Positions 34,266 through 45,300 of a stretch of DNA of 64,000 bases are shown piece after piece. The notes beneath the pieces are model-generated. The model searched no databases, had not been told where the DNA came from, and worked only from the letters and a program-made list of their open reading frames with translations. How positions within the stretch are numbered: the stretch's first letter is position 1; each line of letters starts with the position of its first letter. Both the position numbers and the translations under genes were made by a program. This DNA is from Ardenticatenaceae bacterium (GTDB lineage Bacteria > Chloroflexota > Anaerolineae > Promineifilales > Promineifilaceae): positions 1 through 64,000 of the forward strand of contig JACKBR010000011.1 of assembly GCA_020634495.1 (NCBI GenBank), read 5' to 3'.

Positions 34266-34385
34266 CCTCTGAGAATAATTTAACCGCAGAGAGCGCGGAG
34301 AACGCTGAGAAAACTCTGGTAAATCTGCGCAATCTGCTGATTTTCATTCATGGTAGTCAACGACAGTTGGTGTCGTCTCCTTCTC
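34266..34385. repeat. Interspersed repeat upstream of the cytochrome gene
   Basis: Inverted copy of the 23862-23975 element (AATTTAACCGCAGAGAGCGC ... CGACAGTTGGTGTCG), roughly nine bases in ten alike by eye. It separates the cytochrome gene from the acyl-CoA dehydrogenase and lies directly before the former's start. Confidence 0.8.
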
Positions 34386-34409
34386 AATTAAGTTGTTGTT
34401 TGTAACCCG

Positions 34410-35540
34410 TTACGCAACATAGGCGTTTTTGGCGATCATGATTTGCTGCATCTGGTGGCTGCCTTCGATAATTTCCATCACTTTGGCATCGCGCAAGAAG
34501 CGCTGCACGGGATAGTCGCTGCTACAGCCGTTGGCTCCGTGAATTTGCACAGCATCGGTGGCTACTTCCATCGCGGTTTTGGAAGCAAAATATTTGGCAA
34601 TGAGTATGTCGTTGGTGGCGTTGGCCTGCTGGTTTTCCAGGGCAGAGCCTGCTTGTAGGCAAAGCAGGCGGGCGGCCTTCACGTGGGTAATCATGTTGGT
34701 GACCATTTGCTGGATGAGCTGGAAGTTGCGCAGCGGTTGGCCAAATTGCTCGCGAACCTGGGTGTAATCCAGGCTGGCTTCCAGGCAGGCCTGGCCAATG
34801 CCCACGCTGCCCCAGCCGACGGAGTAGCGCCCAATGTCCAGGGCCGACATGGCCACAGCCATAATGCCAAAGCCTACACCTGCCAGCATGTTGCTGCTGG
34901 GAATGCGGCAATCTTTTAGCTCTAGCTCGGCGAGCATGGCCCCTTTGGTGCCCATCATGCCGCAAATGGGGTGGATGGTGAGTCCTGGCGTTTCTTTTTC
35001 TAGCAGCAGGGCAATGGCTTTGCCGTCTTGCCGGGCAAAGAGCAGGAAGAGGTCGGCAATCTGGCCAAAGGTGATCCATTTTTTACGGCCGTTCACCACC
35101 AGCACATCTTTGTCGGGAACGGCCGTTGTCTCGATGTAGCCCGCATTGCTGCCAATATTTGGCTCACTCAGGGCAAACGCGCCAATCTTTTCCCCGCTGG
35201 CCAGCAGCGGCAGCCATTTTTCTTGCTGCGCCTTGCGCCCCCAGCGTTTGAGGGCAAAGGTTACCATGCTGTGTACCGTGATCAGGCTGCGGGTGGAGGA
35301 GCAGGCGTTGCCCAGCTCCTCATTGAGCAGGCCAAACGAGATTAGATCGAGCGGCCTGCCGCCAAATTCTTCTGGCACCAGAGCGCTCAAAAAGCCCAAT
35401 TCGGCCATTTTTTGCGCCAGCTCAGGGGGGAACGTTTCTGTTTCATCAATTTGCCGGGCCAGCGGAGCGACCTCGTTTTGGGCAAACTGGCGGTACAAAT
35501 GTTGATTATCCTGTTGTTCAGTTGTGTATTCAAAGCGCAT
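34410..35540 (-). CDS. Acyl-CoA dehydrogenase family flavoenzyme in the NRPS operon
   Basis: A 376-residue FAD enzyme. Conserved parts: GFLSALVPEEFGG near residue 50, FALSEPNIGSNAG near 120 (FAD/substrate loop), REQFGQPLRNFQLIQQM near 265, and VQIHGANGCSSDYPVQRFLR then EIIEGSHQMQQ near 355, which holds the C-terminal Glu used as base in many members. It would oxidise a carbon-carbon bond next to a thioester, on CoA or on a carrier protein. It starts eight bases after the type II thioesterase and is last in the NRPS series, so tailoring of the peptide or of an acyl precursor is a reasonable guess. An ordinary fatty-acid role is also possible. Confidence 0.88.
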   Translation of the reverse strand: MRFEYTTEQQDNQHLYRQFAQNEVAPLARQIDETETFPPELAQKMAELGFLSALVPEEFGGRPLDLISFGLLNEELGNACSSTRSLITVHSMVTFALKRWGRKAQQEKWLPLLASGEKIGAFALSEPNIGSNAGYIETTAVPDKDVLVVNGRKKWITFGQIADLFLLFARQDGKAIALLLEKETPGLTIHPICGMMGTKGAMLAELELKDCRIPSSNMLAGVGFGIMAVAMSALDIGRYSVGWGSVGIGQACLEASLDYTQVREQFGQPLRNFQLIQQMVTNMITHVKAARLLCLQAGSALENQQANATNDILIAKYFASKTAMEVATDAVQIHGANGCSSDYPVQRFLRDAKVMEIIEGSHQMQQIMIAKNAYVA

Positions 35541-35548
35541 GTGATTGT

Positions 35549-36328
35549 TTACCTTTTTAGTTCCTGAAGGTGGCGCTGCAAAAGAGTGGCAACGGTGTTG
35601 ACTAACTTTGGCTGAAGGTCGTACAAAAAGAAATGGTTTCCAGGGAAGGTAAACATTTCTAACGGCCGTGTGCTGTGCTTTTGCCAGGCCTGTAAATCTG
35701 CTTCGTTTGTTTTCTCATCTGCCACGCCATCCAAAACGGTGATGGGGCAGGGCAGCGGGTCTGAATCCTGGTAAATGTACGTTTCTACAAGCTGGAAGTC
35801 TGCCCGGAGAATGGGTAAGACGAGATTGCGCAGCTCCACATCTTCCAAAACAATTTGCGGTGTTCCGTTTAATTCCTGAACGGCCGTCATAAAATCGGCC
35901 GTTGGCAAATGGTGGATGTGGGGGTCTGCGTAGGGAATGTGCGGGGCATTGTAGCCAGAAACGAGCAGCTGCCGGGGCATGGGTAGGCGCTGCTGCTGCA
36001 AGTGCCGGGCAAGTTCAAACCCAAGCAGCGCCCCCATGCTGTGCCCCCAAAAGAGAAAAGGCGTGTGGAGAAACGGCTGCAACACATCGGCCAGGGCAAT
36101 GATCAGGTCGGGGATTTGGCGAAAGAGCGGTTCGCGCAGGCGCGTTTCGCGGCCAGGCAGCTGGATGGCGTAGCTGGTAATTTCTTGGGGCAGCACCCGG
36201 CTCCATTGGTAGAAGGCAGAGGCGCCACCTCCGGCATGGGGAAAGTAGAAGAGGTTGAGACGGCCGTTTCCCGCCTCTTCCCTGGAAAATGGCATCAGCC
36301 ACGGTGTTGAAATCTTTTGCCGCATCAT
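35549..36328 (-). CDS. Type II thioesterase
   Basis: A 259-residue alpha/beta hydrolase of the external editing class that removes wrong or stalled groups from carrier domains. FYFPHAGGGASAFYQW at the start, catalytic Ser in WGHSMGALLGFELA near residue 95, Asp in ITVLDGVADEKT and His in FTFPGNHFFLYD are in standard order. The ATG overlaps the stop of NRPS 2 (ATGA), so it is translated together with it. A second ATG immediately follows the first. Confidence 0.92.
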   Translation of the reverse strand: MMRQKISTPWLMPFSREEAGNGRLNLFYFPHAGGGASAFYQWSRVLPQEITSYAIQLPGRETRLREPLFRQIPDLIIALADVLQPFLHTPFLFWGHSMGALLGFELARHLQQQRLPMPRQLLVSGYNAPHIPYADPHIHHLPTADFMTAVQELNGTPQIVLEDVELRNLVLPILRADFQLVETYIYQDSDPLPCPITVLDGVADEKTNEADLQAWQKHSTRPLEMFTFPGNHFFLYDLQPKLVNTVATLLQRHLQELKR

Positions 36329-39300
36329 GTTTTCGACTTTCCTCTGATTTTAGCTTCGGCCTGCACCTGTTTCGCCAGCAATTCGGCAATTTGCTGTACC
36401 GTTTGGCGTTCTTGCAGCAGCGTAAAATGGGTGCCTGGCAAGACCTGGACTGAGCGTTTTGCCAGATGTTTTTTCCAGCCAAGCCATTTGTTCCGCTCGG
36501 CTTTGGCGCTGGCTTTGGCAGCAATGAGCTGTACGGGGAGCCGGTACTTTCGCGGCCGGTAGGTTTGCATGGCGGTGTAATTGGCCTGGAAAACTTCAAA
36601 CTGGTGCTGCAAATCGGCCAGGGTCAGGCCCGCAGGCAGATTGCCGGTGGCTTGCAGCTGCGGCCACAAATGGCGCAGTTGGGCATCCAAACTGGCCCCG
36701 TCGGGCAGCAAAGTGGGCTGCGCTTTGGGCGTGAGATACCCCGTGTCCTGGGCAAACCATTGCAGCAGGGTGGATTCATTGGGCTGGACTGCCTTGTCGG
36801 TGGGGGCAAAGGTATCGATCAGGGTTAAAGAGCCAACCGGTTGGCCAGATTCGGCCAGTTGTTGGGCCATTTCCATGGCCACCACGCCACCCATCGACCA
36901 GCCTAGCAGTTGATACGGCCGTATCAAATCCGCATCCTCCAGCGCTTGAAGATAGGTAGCGGCCATTGTTTCGATGTCAGTTTGCGCGGGTGTGTCTGGC
37001 AGCAGGCCAACAGATTGCAAACCATAGATTGGCTGCTCGCCTGGCAGCGCTTTGACTAGCTTGAGGTAGGGCAGCACCTGGCCGCTGCCGGGATGAATCA
37101 CGATGAGTGGTTCATGCTCTGGATTGCCGGGGCGCAGTGTTACCAGCGGGCTTAGCGGCGATTCGGCCGTGGGGTCGCTGATGAAGCTGGCCAGGGCGGC
37201 GATGGTGCCTTCTTGGAAGAGGCGGGGTAATGGAATTTTTACGGCCGTTTCCCGGTGCATCGCCGCCACCAAACGAATCGCCAGCAGGGAATGGCCGCCC
37301 AGCTCAAAGAAGTTGTCGTGAATGCCAATCGGCGAAACGCCAATCACCTCTTCCCAGATTTTTACCAACTGTTTTTGTAGGACAGTCTCGGCGGCCACAA
37401 ACGGCGTGGAGCGCACCACATCAACCTTGTCCGGGATGGGCAGGGCGCGACGATTGATCTTGCCGCTGGGGGTCAGGGGGAATGCGTCCAGCCGCATGAA
37501 GTGGGCGGGAACCATGTAGGCGGGCAGCCGTTCACGCAGGGCGGCATGTAGATCATTGACCACATCTTCTTCGGCTGTTTTGATGTAGGCAATGAGCTGT
37601 TGTGCCCCCTGGTCTGGTTTGTAAGCCTGCACCACCGCTTGCTGCACCGTGGGCTGTTCATTCAACACCGTTTCAATCTCGCCCAGCTCCACGCGATGCC
37701 CGCGAATCTTCACCTGGAAGTCATTGCGGCCAATGTATTGGATGTTGCCATCGGGCAGGTAGCGGGCGAGATCGCCGGTGCGGTAGACGGTGTTCTGTGG
37801 GTCAGTATTCAGTGAGTCAGTAATCAGTGGGTCAGTATTCAGTGACCGATTACTGTTTACTGAATACTGATTACTGACTACTGGTATCGAGGTAAACCGC
37901 TCGGCAGTCAATTCCGGTTGGTTAAAGTACCCCAGCGCCAGATTGCGCCCGCCGATGTACAGTTCGCCCGGCACGCCGATGGGCACGGGCTTCATGTTGC
38001 TGTCTAGCAGGTGAATTTGGGTATTGTCCACGGGCGTACCGATGGGAGGCAGGTCGGGCCACTGCTGCGGGTCGTTGCCCAGGGTGTATTGGGTCACCAC
38101 GTGGCTTTCGCTGGGGCCGTACTGGTTGTGCAGCACGCAGTGGGGCAGCTGGGTGAACAATTCCCGAATGGCGGGAGTGGATTGCAGCGCCTCGCCTGCG
38201 GTAATGACTTCTTGCAGCGAGTCTGGGTACGACTGCTGCCATTGCGCCGCTTCGGCCAGATTGTGCAGGGCCACAAAGGGCAGGAAGAGCCGCTCAATTT
38301 GATGTTTCTGGATGTAGGCCAGCAGTTGTTCGCCATCGCGGCGCACGTCGTCGGCGATGAGGACGAGGGTGCCGCCATCTTGCCAGGTGCTAAACATTTC
38401 CTGGAAGTGGACGTCAAAGCTGAGCGAGGTGAATTGCAGCACGCGGGCGGGCCGCTGAAGTTTGGTGGCGCGCTGCTGCCAGGCCAGCAGGTTGTTCAAG
38501 GCGCGGTGCGGCAAGGTAACGCCCTTTGGTTGTCCGGTAGAGCCGGAAGTGAAGATGATGTAGACGGGCTGTTCGGGGTTGATTACGGCCGTTACCCGGC
38601 CTTCATCAAACCCAGCCAGATCAAGTTGATCTACATGGTGACAGGCTGTGCCCATATTTTCATGGAGAGCGGTGGAATGGCTCAGCAGCAGCTTCACTGT
38701 GGCCTGTTGGCTCATCGTTTGCAGGCGGTCGGTGGGGTAGTTGGGGTCTAGCGGCACGTAGCCTGCGCCTGCTTTGAGCGTGGCCAAAACGGCCGTAATC
38801 ATTTCCAACGAGCGCGGCAGCAGGATGCCCACCCGGTCGCCGGGCTGCACGCCCTGGGCCTGCAAGAAGTGAGCCAACCGGTTGGCCTGGGCCTCTAGCT
38901 GGGCGTAGGTGAGCTGGTGCGCGCCAAACTGGACGGCAAGGGCGTTGGGCGTTTTTTCTGCCTGCTGCTCAAAGCGGTGGTGGACAAGCTGATCGGGGTT
39001 GATGGGAACGGCCGTATCGTTCCACACGTCGATTTGCTTTTGTTCTTCTGGCGTAAGCAAATGAGCCTGGGCAATCGGTTGATCCGGGCTTGTTACCATT
39101 GCCGTGACCATTTGTTGGAAATGATCCGCCAGCCGCTGGATGGTGCTGGGGTTAAACAGGTCTGTGTTGTATTCAAAAGCGGCGGTGAAGCCAACGGCCG
39201 TTTCCTGCATGTCCAGCAGCAAATCAAATTTAGACGTTTTGCTACTTTCAATCAGCTCCGTAAATTGGATGGGCAGATTGGTGGGCAGCTGACCCGCATC

Positions 39301-42300
39301 CCCCTGGTTTTGCAAGACAAACATCACCTGGAACAGCGGATGGCGGCTTGGATCGCGGTCTGGCAGCAGCGCCTGCACTAAATTTTCAAAGGGGAATTCC
39401 TGGTAATCATGGGCAGCAACCATCGTTTCCCGAACCTGGTGCAGCAGCTCTTGCCAGGTCATCGTTTCTTCGATGTGGGCTTGCAGCGCCATTGTGTTCA
39501 AGAAAAAGCCGATGACATTTTTAAGGTCAGGATGGTTGCGGTTGGCGATGGGGGTGCCAACGACAATATCTTCCTGGTTGGCGTAGCGGTACAGCAGGCC
39601 ATAAAACGCGGTGAGCAGCGTCATGAAGAGGGTGGCGCGGTTTGTTTGTGACCACCGTTTGACTTTGTGGGCCAGCTCGCCGGGCAGCTTGAATTCGAGA
39701 ATGTCTCCTCTGGAGGTTTGCACCTGTGGCCGCGGTTTGTCTGTGGGCAGCGCCAGTGCGTTTGGCGCGTGGGCCAGGTGGTCGCGCCAGAATGCCAATT
39801 GTTCAGCCAGCGCCTCGTCGGTGAGCCGCTCTTGCTGCCAAAGGGTGAAGTCGGCATATTGCACATCGCCGTCGGGCAGGGTGGGCTGGAAGCCGGTGGT
39901 TTGGTGCAGGTAATGGGCCACAATCTCGCGCAGGAACAGGTTGGTAGACCAGGCATCGAAGGCGATGTGGTGGATGGTGAAGAGCAGCTGGTGGCGTGCT
40001 GGTGCCAGCCGCAAAATTTGGATGCGGTAGACGGGGCCGGTTTTCAGGTCAAAGGGCATTTGGGCGTTTAGCTGGCGCAGCTGTTTGGCCTGGGTCTCTT
40101 TTTCTGCCGGTGGCAGGTCGGTTAGGTTGGTGACGGGAAGGGAAACGGCCGTAAAATCCAAAATCTCCTGAACCGGCATCTCCTCTTCTGTAAGCGGGTA
40201 GCGTGTGCGTAAAATCTCGTGCCGTTGCAGCAACTGGTTAAAGCTGTATTCCAGCGCCGGAATATCCAGCGGGCCATCAATTTCTAAATGGATGGGCACG
40301 TTGTAATTGGCGTTGGCTTGCGGGTTCATCTCGGCAATAAACCAGAGGCGCTGCTGGGCAAAAGAGAGCGGCAGCGCGTCGGTCTGGCCCCGTTTGGGAA
40401 TGCGTTCCAGCCTGGCCAGATCGTTTAGCTTTTGCAGCTCATGGGCCAGTTCCGCAATGGTGGGCGCATCAAACAGCAGGCGCAGCGGCACATCTTTATC
40501 TAGCTGCTGGCGCAGGGCGGTGATGAGCTGCACCGCCAGCAGGGAATGCCCACCCAGCGAGAAGAAATTGTCGTGAATGCCGATGTGGGAAACCTTGAGC
40601 AGATTGCTCCACAGGTTGACCAATCGTTCTTCCATGGGGGTGCGGGGCGGAGCATACTCGCTTGCCCGGCTGATTTCATCCAGGTTGGGTGTGGGCAGGG
40701 CTTTGCGGTCAATTTTGTCGTTGGGGGTGCGCGGCATTTTGTCTAGCTGCACCCAAACGGCTGGCACCATGTAGTTAGGCAGCAGTTCGTTCAGAGCATC
40801 GCGCAGGGTTTGCTGGGTCGGTACGGCAGCGGCATCTGGCTCGATGGTGTAGTAGGCCACCAGGGTAATTTGGCCATCGGCGGCGGTGTGGGGATTGACA
40901 ACGGCCGTATCCACGCCAGCCTGTGCCAACAAATTCGACTCAATCTCACCCAGTTCCACGCGGAAGCCGCGCACCTTTAGCTGGAAGTCTGTCCGGCCGA
41001 TAAACATGATGTTGCCATCGGGCAAATAGCGTGCCAAATCGCCCGTGCGGTACAGCTTTGCACCGGGATCGTCTGAGAAGGGATGGGGCACAAAGCGTTC
41101 GGCCGTAAGGTCGGGGCGGTTAAGGTAGCCGTGCGCCAGCCCAATGCCGCCCACATACAATTCACCGGCCACGCCAATCGGCACCGGCTGCATCAATTCA
41201 TCCAGCAAATAGACCTGGAAGTTCAGCAGCGGCTGCCCGATGGGGGCATTGCCCAACCGGGCGCTGTCTGGCGGAACGCGGTAATGAGTGGCGCACACGG
41301 TCGTTTCTGTCGGGCCGTAGGCGTTGATGAACATTAATCCGGGCTGTAGCTTTTGGATGCCAACCAACGTTTGCTCGACCAGCGGCTCGACACCCGCCAT
41401 CAGGCGCAGCAGTGAGGAGGTATGGCCAGCTTGCAGCCATTTGTAAAATGGCTCTACCATGAACGGCGGCAAATACCCATGCTGAATTTTCTTTTCGGCC
41501 AGCCAGGCAAACAGGCGGGGCGCATCGGCGCGAATTTCTGGCGGCACAATGTGCAGCGAACCCCCGGTGATGAAAGCGGGGAAGATTTCGTAGACCGAAG
41601 CGTCGAAGTTGAGGCTGGTCCAGAGTGAGTAAATGGCTTGCGGCGGCATCTTGCCCCACTGGTCAAAGGTGCGCTGGAGGTTAAAGACGCCGGTGTGCCC
41701 GCAAACCACGCCTTTGGGCCGGCCTGTGGAGCCAGAGGTGTAAATGATGTAGGCTGGATCGGTTGGGGTATAGGCTAACTCTAAATTGGTGGCTGGCTGC
41801 TGATCCAGCCGGGTTTGAATGTCGTCCCAATGCCAGATGGCGCAGTCGCCAGTGTCCAGATGGTCCAGGCTTGATTGGGTGATGACGACGGGAGCGGCCG
41901 TATCGTTGAGCATGAGCTGGAGGCGCTGGTTGGGGTAAGCGGGGTCAAACGGCACGTAAGCGGCCCGCGCCTTGTGGCAGGCCATGATGATGACGATGGC
42001 CGGGACGCTGGCCGTCAGGTGAATGCCGACGGCGCTGCCGGGCTGCACGCCTTGGGCGACGAGCAGGCGGGCCAGTTGGTTGGCGCGCTGGTTGAGTTGT
42101 TGGTAGGTGAGCGTGTGGTGCTGGTCGGAAACGGCCGTAACCTCCGGCTGCATTTCCACCCACTGCTCAAACTGCTCGTGCAGGCAAATTTGGGGGATGG
42201 TGCTATCGACTTGCCCTTGCCACGCTTGCAGCAGCATCTGCCGTTCGGCCTGGGGCAGGATGGGCAGCCGAGCGGCCGTCAGGTGCGGTGCATTGACAAT

Positions 42301-45300
42301 GGCCTGGAGCAGCGTTTCAAAATGAGTGTGCATTCGCTCAATTGTTTCTGGCAAGAAAAGATCCGCGCCATATTCCCAGGCACAAACCAGGCCGTCATTC
42401 GTTTCCGTCACAATCAGGGTGAGATCGTACTTGGCGCTTTTGCTGGTTGTGGTTAGCGGCTGAAGTTTGAGGCCGTCCAGCGGCGGCAGGGTCATGTTTT
42501 CACTGTTTTGCAAGGTAAAGGAAACCTGAAAGACGGGCGAATAGCTGGTGTCCCGCAGCGGCTGCACCTGGTTGACCACCTGCTCAAAAGGAATGTCCTG
42601 ATGATTGTGGGCGTCTAGCACTGTTTGGCGCACCTGCTCTAGCAGGGAAGCAAAGGTCTCGTCTGGGCCGATTTGGGTGCGCAGGGGCAGCATGTTGACA
42701 AAAAAGCCGATCAGGTTCTCGATGCCGGGCTGGTTGCGATTGGCAATCGGCGTGCCAACGACGATGTCGTTTTGCTGGCTGTAGCGGGCCAGCAGCAGGT
42801 TGTAGGCGGCAAACAGCGTCATGAAGAGGGTGCTGTTGTGGGTTTGGCTTAGCTGAACCAGCGGCGCGGTGAGGGCAGCGGGTAGGGTTTGCTCGTAGGT
42901 ATTGCCTCGCGTGCTTTGGACTTTGGGCCGGGGCATGTCGATGGGCAGTTTGAGTACGGCGGGCGCGCCGCTGAGATGGTCTTGCCAGTAGGCAAGCTGC
43001 TGCTCTAGCACCTCGCCCTGGAGCCAGTTTTGCTGCCAGACGGCAAAATCGGCGTACTGAATGGTCATTTCTGGCAGGGTGGCCGGGCGATTTTGCACCA
43101 GGGCGCTGTAGAGCTGCAAGAATTCACGCACAAAGATGCTCATCGACCAGCCATCGGTGATGATGTGGTGCATGACGATGAGGAGGCGGTGTTGCTCTTC
43201 GGCCAGGCGCAGGTGGGCAATGCGGACAAGGGGGCCAACGTTGAGGGAAAACGGCCGTATCCCTTCTTCCTCAATCCACGCCCTGGCCGCTGCCTCTCGC
43301 TCCGCTTTTGGCAGGTCGGTAAAGTTTACCTGGGTAATGGGCAAATGGGTGCCATCGGTGACTTGTTGGTACGGCTGGCCGTCTGCTGTGTAGAAGAAGA
43401 TCGTACGCAGCGAATCGTGGCGAGTGTACATCTGGTCTACGGCCGTTTGCAGGGCGGATTCATTTAAACGGCCGTTAATTTGAAAGGCCAGGGTAATGTT
43501 GTACGTCGCCTGGTTGGGATCAAGCTGGTCCAGCACCAGCAGCCGCTGTTGGGCAAACGAAACCGGCAGCAAATCGGTGGTGTCCACCAGCGGAATCGCC
43601 AGCAGTTCAGCCTGAGCCTGAGAAGTTTCAACCAGTTTAGCTAACTCGGCAATGGTGCCCTGCTCAAACACCTCGCGCAGCGGCAGCCGAGCGTTAAAGC
43701 TCTTTTGAATTTGCGAAATGAGCTGCGTGGCCAGCAGGGAATGGCCGCCCAGCTCAAAGAAGTTGTCGTGGATGCTGATCTTGGGCATGGCCAGCAGCGA
43801 CTGCCAGATTTCTTGCAGCTGTGCCTCTGTGGGGGTGCGTGGCGCTTCAAATGGCGCTGAGCGTTCCAGGGCATCCAGATCGGGCGCGGGCAGGGCTTTG
43901 CGGTCAATCTTGTCATTGGGCAGGCGCGGCATTTCGTCCAGCTGAATCCAGACGGCAGGCACCATGTAGGTGGGCAGGGCATTTTGCAGCGCGTTGCGCA
44001 ATGTTTGCTGGTCTGGTGGTTGGCTGGCAGTTGGCTCGACGGTGTAATAGGCCACCAGCGTGATTTGGCCATCTACGGCCGTATGCGGCATGACAATGCC
44101 TGCGGCCACACCCGGCTGCGCCAGCAGAAGCGTCTCAATTTCACCCAGCTCAATGCGGAAGCCGCGCACCTTCAACTGGAAGTCTGTACGGCCGATGAAG
44201 ATAATGTTGCCATCGGGCAAATAACGCACCAAATCACCCGTGCGGTAAAGTCTGGCTTGCGGGTCATCGACAAATGGATTGGGTACAAACCGTTCGGCCG
44301 TGAGCGCTGGCCGGTTCAGGTAACCATGAGCCAATCCCAGCCCGCCAATGTACAGCTCACCGGCAACCCCCATGGGCACGGGCTGCATCTCTTCATCCAG
44401 CAGGTAAAGCTGCGTGTTCAGCAGAGCCTGGCCCATCGGAGCAATGCCTGGGCGCTGGCTGGTGGCTGCGATGGGGTAGGCTGTGGCACAAACCGTGGCT
44501 TCTGTGGGGCCGTAGGCATTGATAACGGCCGTTTGGGGCAGATGCTTTTTAATGTGAACCAGCGTTTGCTCGGCAATCGGTTCTACGCCGACCAGTAGAC
44601 GCTGCATGGCTGGGCAGGTATGGCCTTCTTTTAGCCAGGCGGCGAATGGTTCAACCATAAACGGCGGCAGGTAAACTGAGGCGATTTGTTGTTCGGCCAG
44701 CCAGTTGAACAGGGCCAGGGCTTCTGTCCGTTTTTCTGCGGGCACAATGTGCAGCGCCCCGCCGCTAACCAGCGAGGCAAAGATTTCATAGACGGCCACA
44801 TCAAAGTTGAGGCTGGTCCACAGGGAGTTGTTCATTTGCGGTGGCAGTTCGCCCCATTGGTCAAAGGAGCGCAGCAGGTTGAAGACGCCACGATGGCCAC
44901 AAATGACCCCCTTGGGCTTACCGGTAGAGCCGGAGGTGTAAATGATGTAGGCCGGGTCTGTGGGGTCGTGGGGCAGGTTGAGATTGTCTGCGGCTTGCTG
45001 GTGCAGCTGGGGCTGGATACTGTTCCATTGCCAGATGGCACAGCGGCCGGTGTCTAAATGGGCCAGCGTGGAGTCGGTGATGATGACGGGAGCGGCCGTA
45101 TCGTCGAGCATGTGCTGCAAGCGTTGGTTGGGGTAGGCGGGGTCAAAGGGAACGTAGGCGGCGCGGGCTTTGAAGCAGGCCAAAATGGTGATCAAAGCAG
45201 GCACGCTGGCTCCCATGTGGATGCCAACGGCATTGCCTGGCTGCACGCCCTGCTGGATGAGCAATCGAGCCAACTGGTTGGCCTGCTGGTTGAGCTGGCT

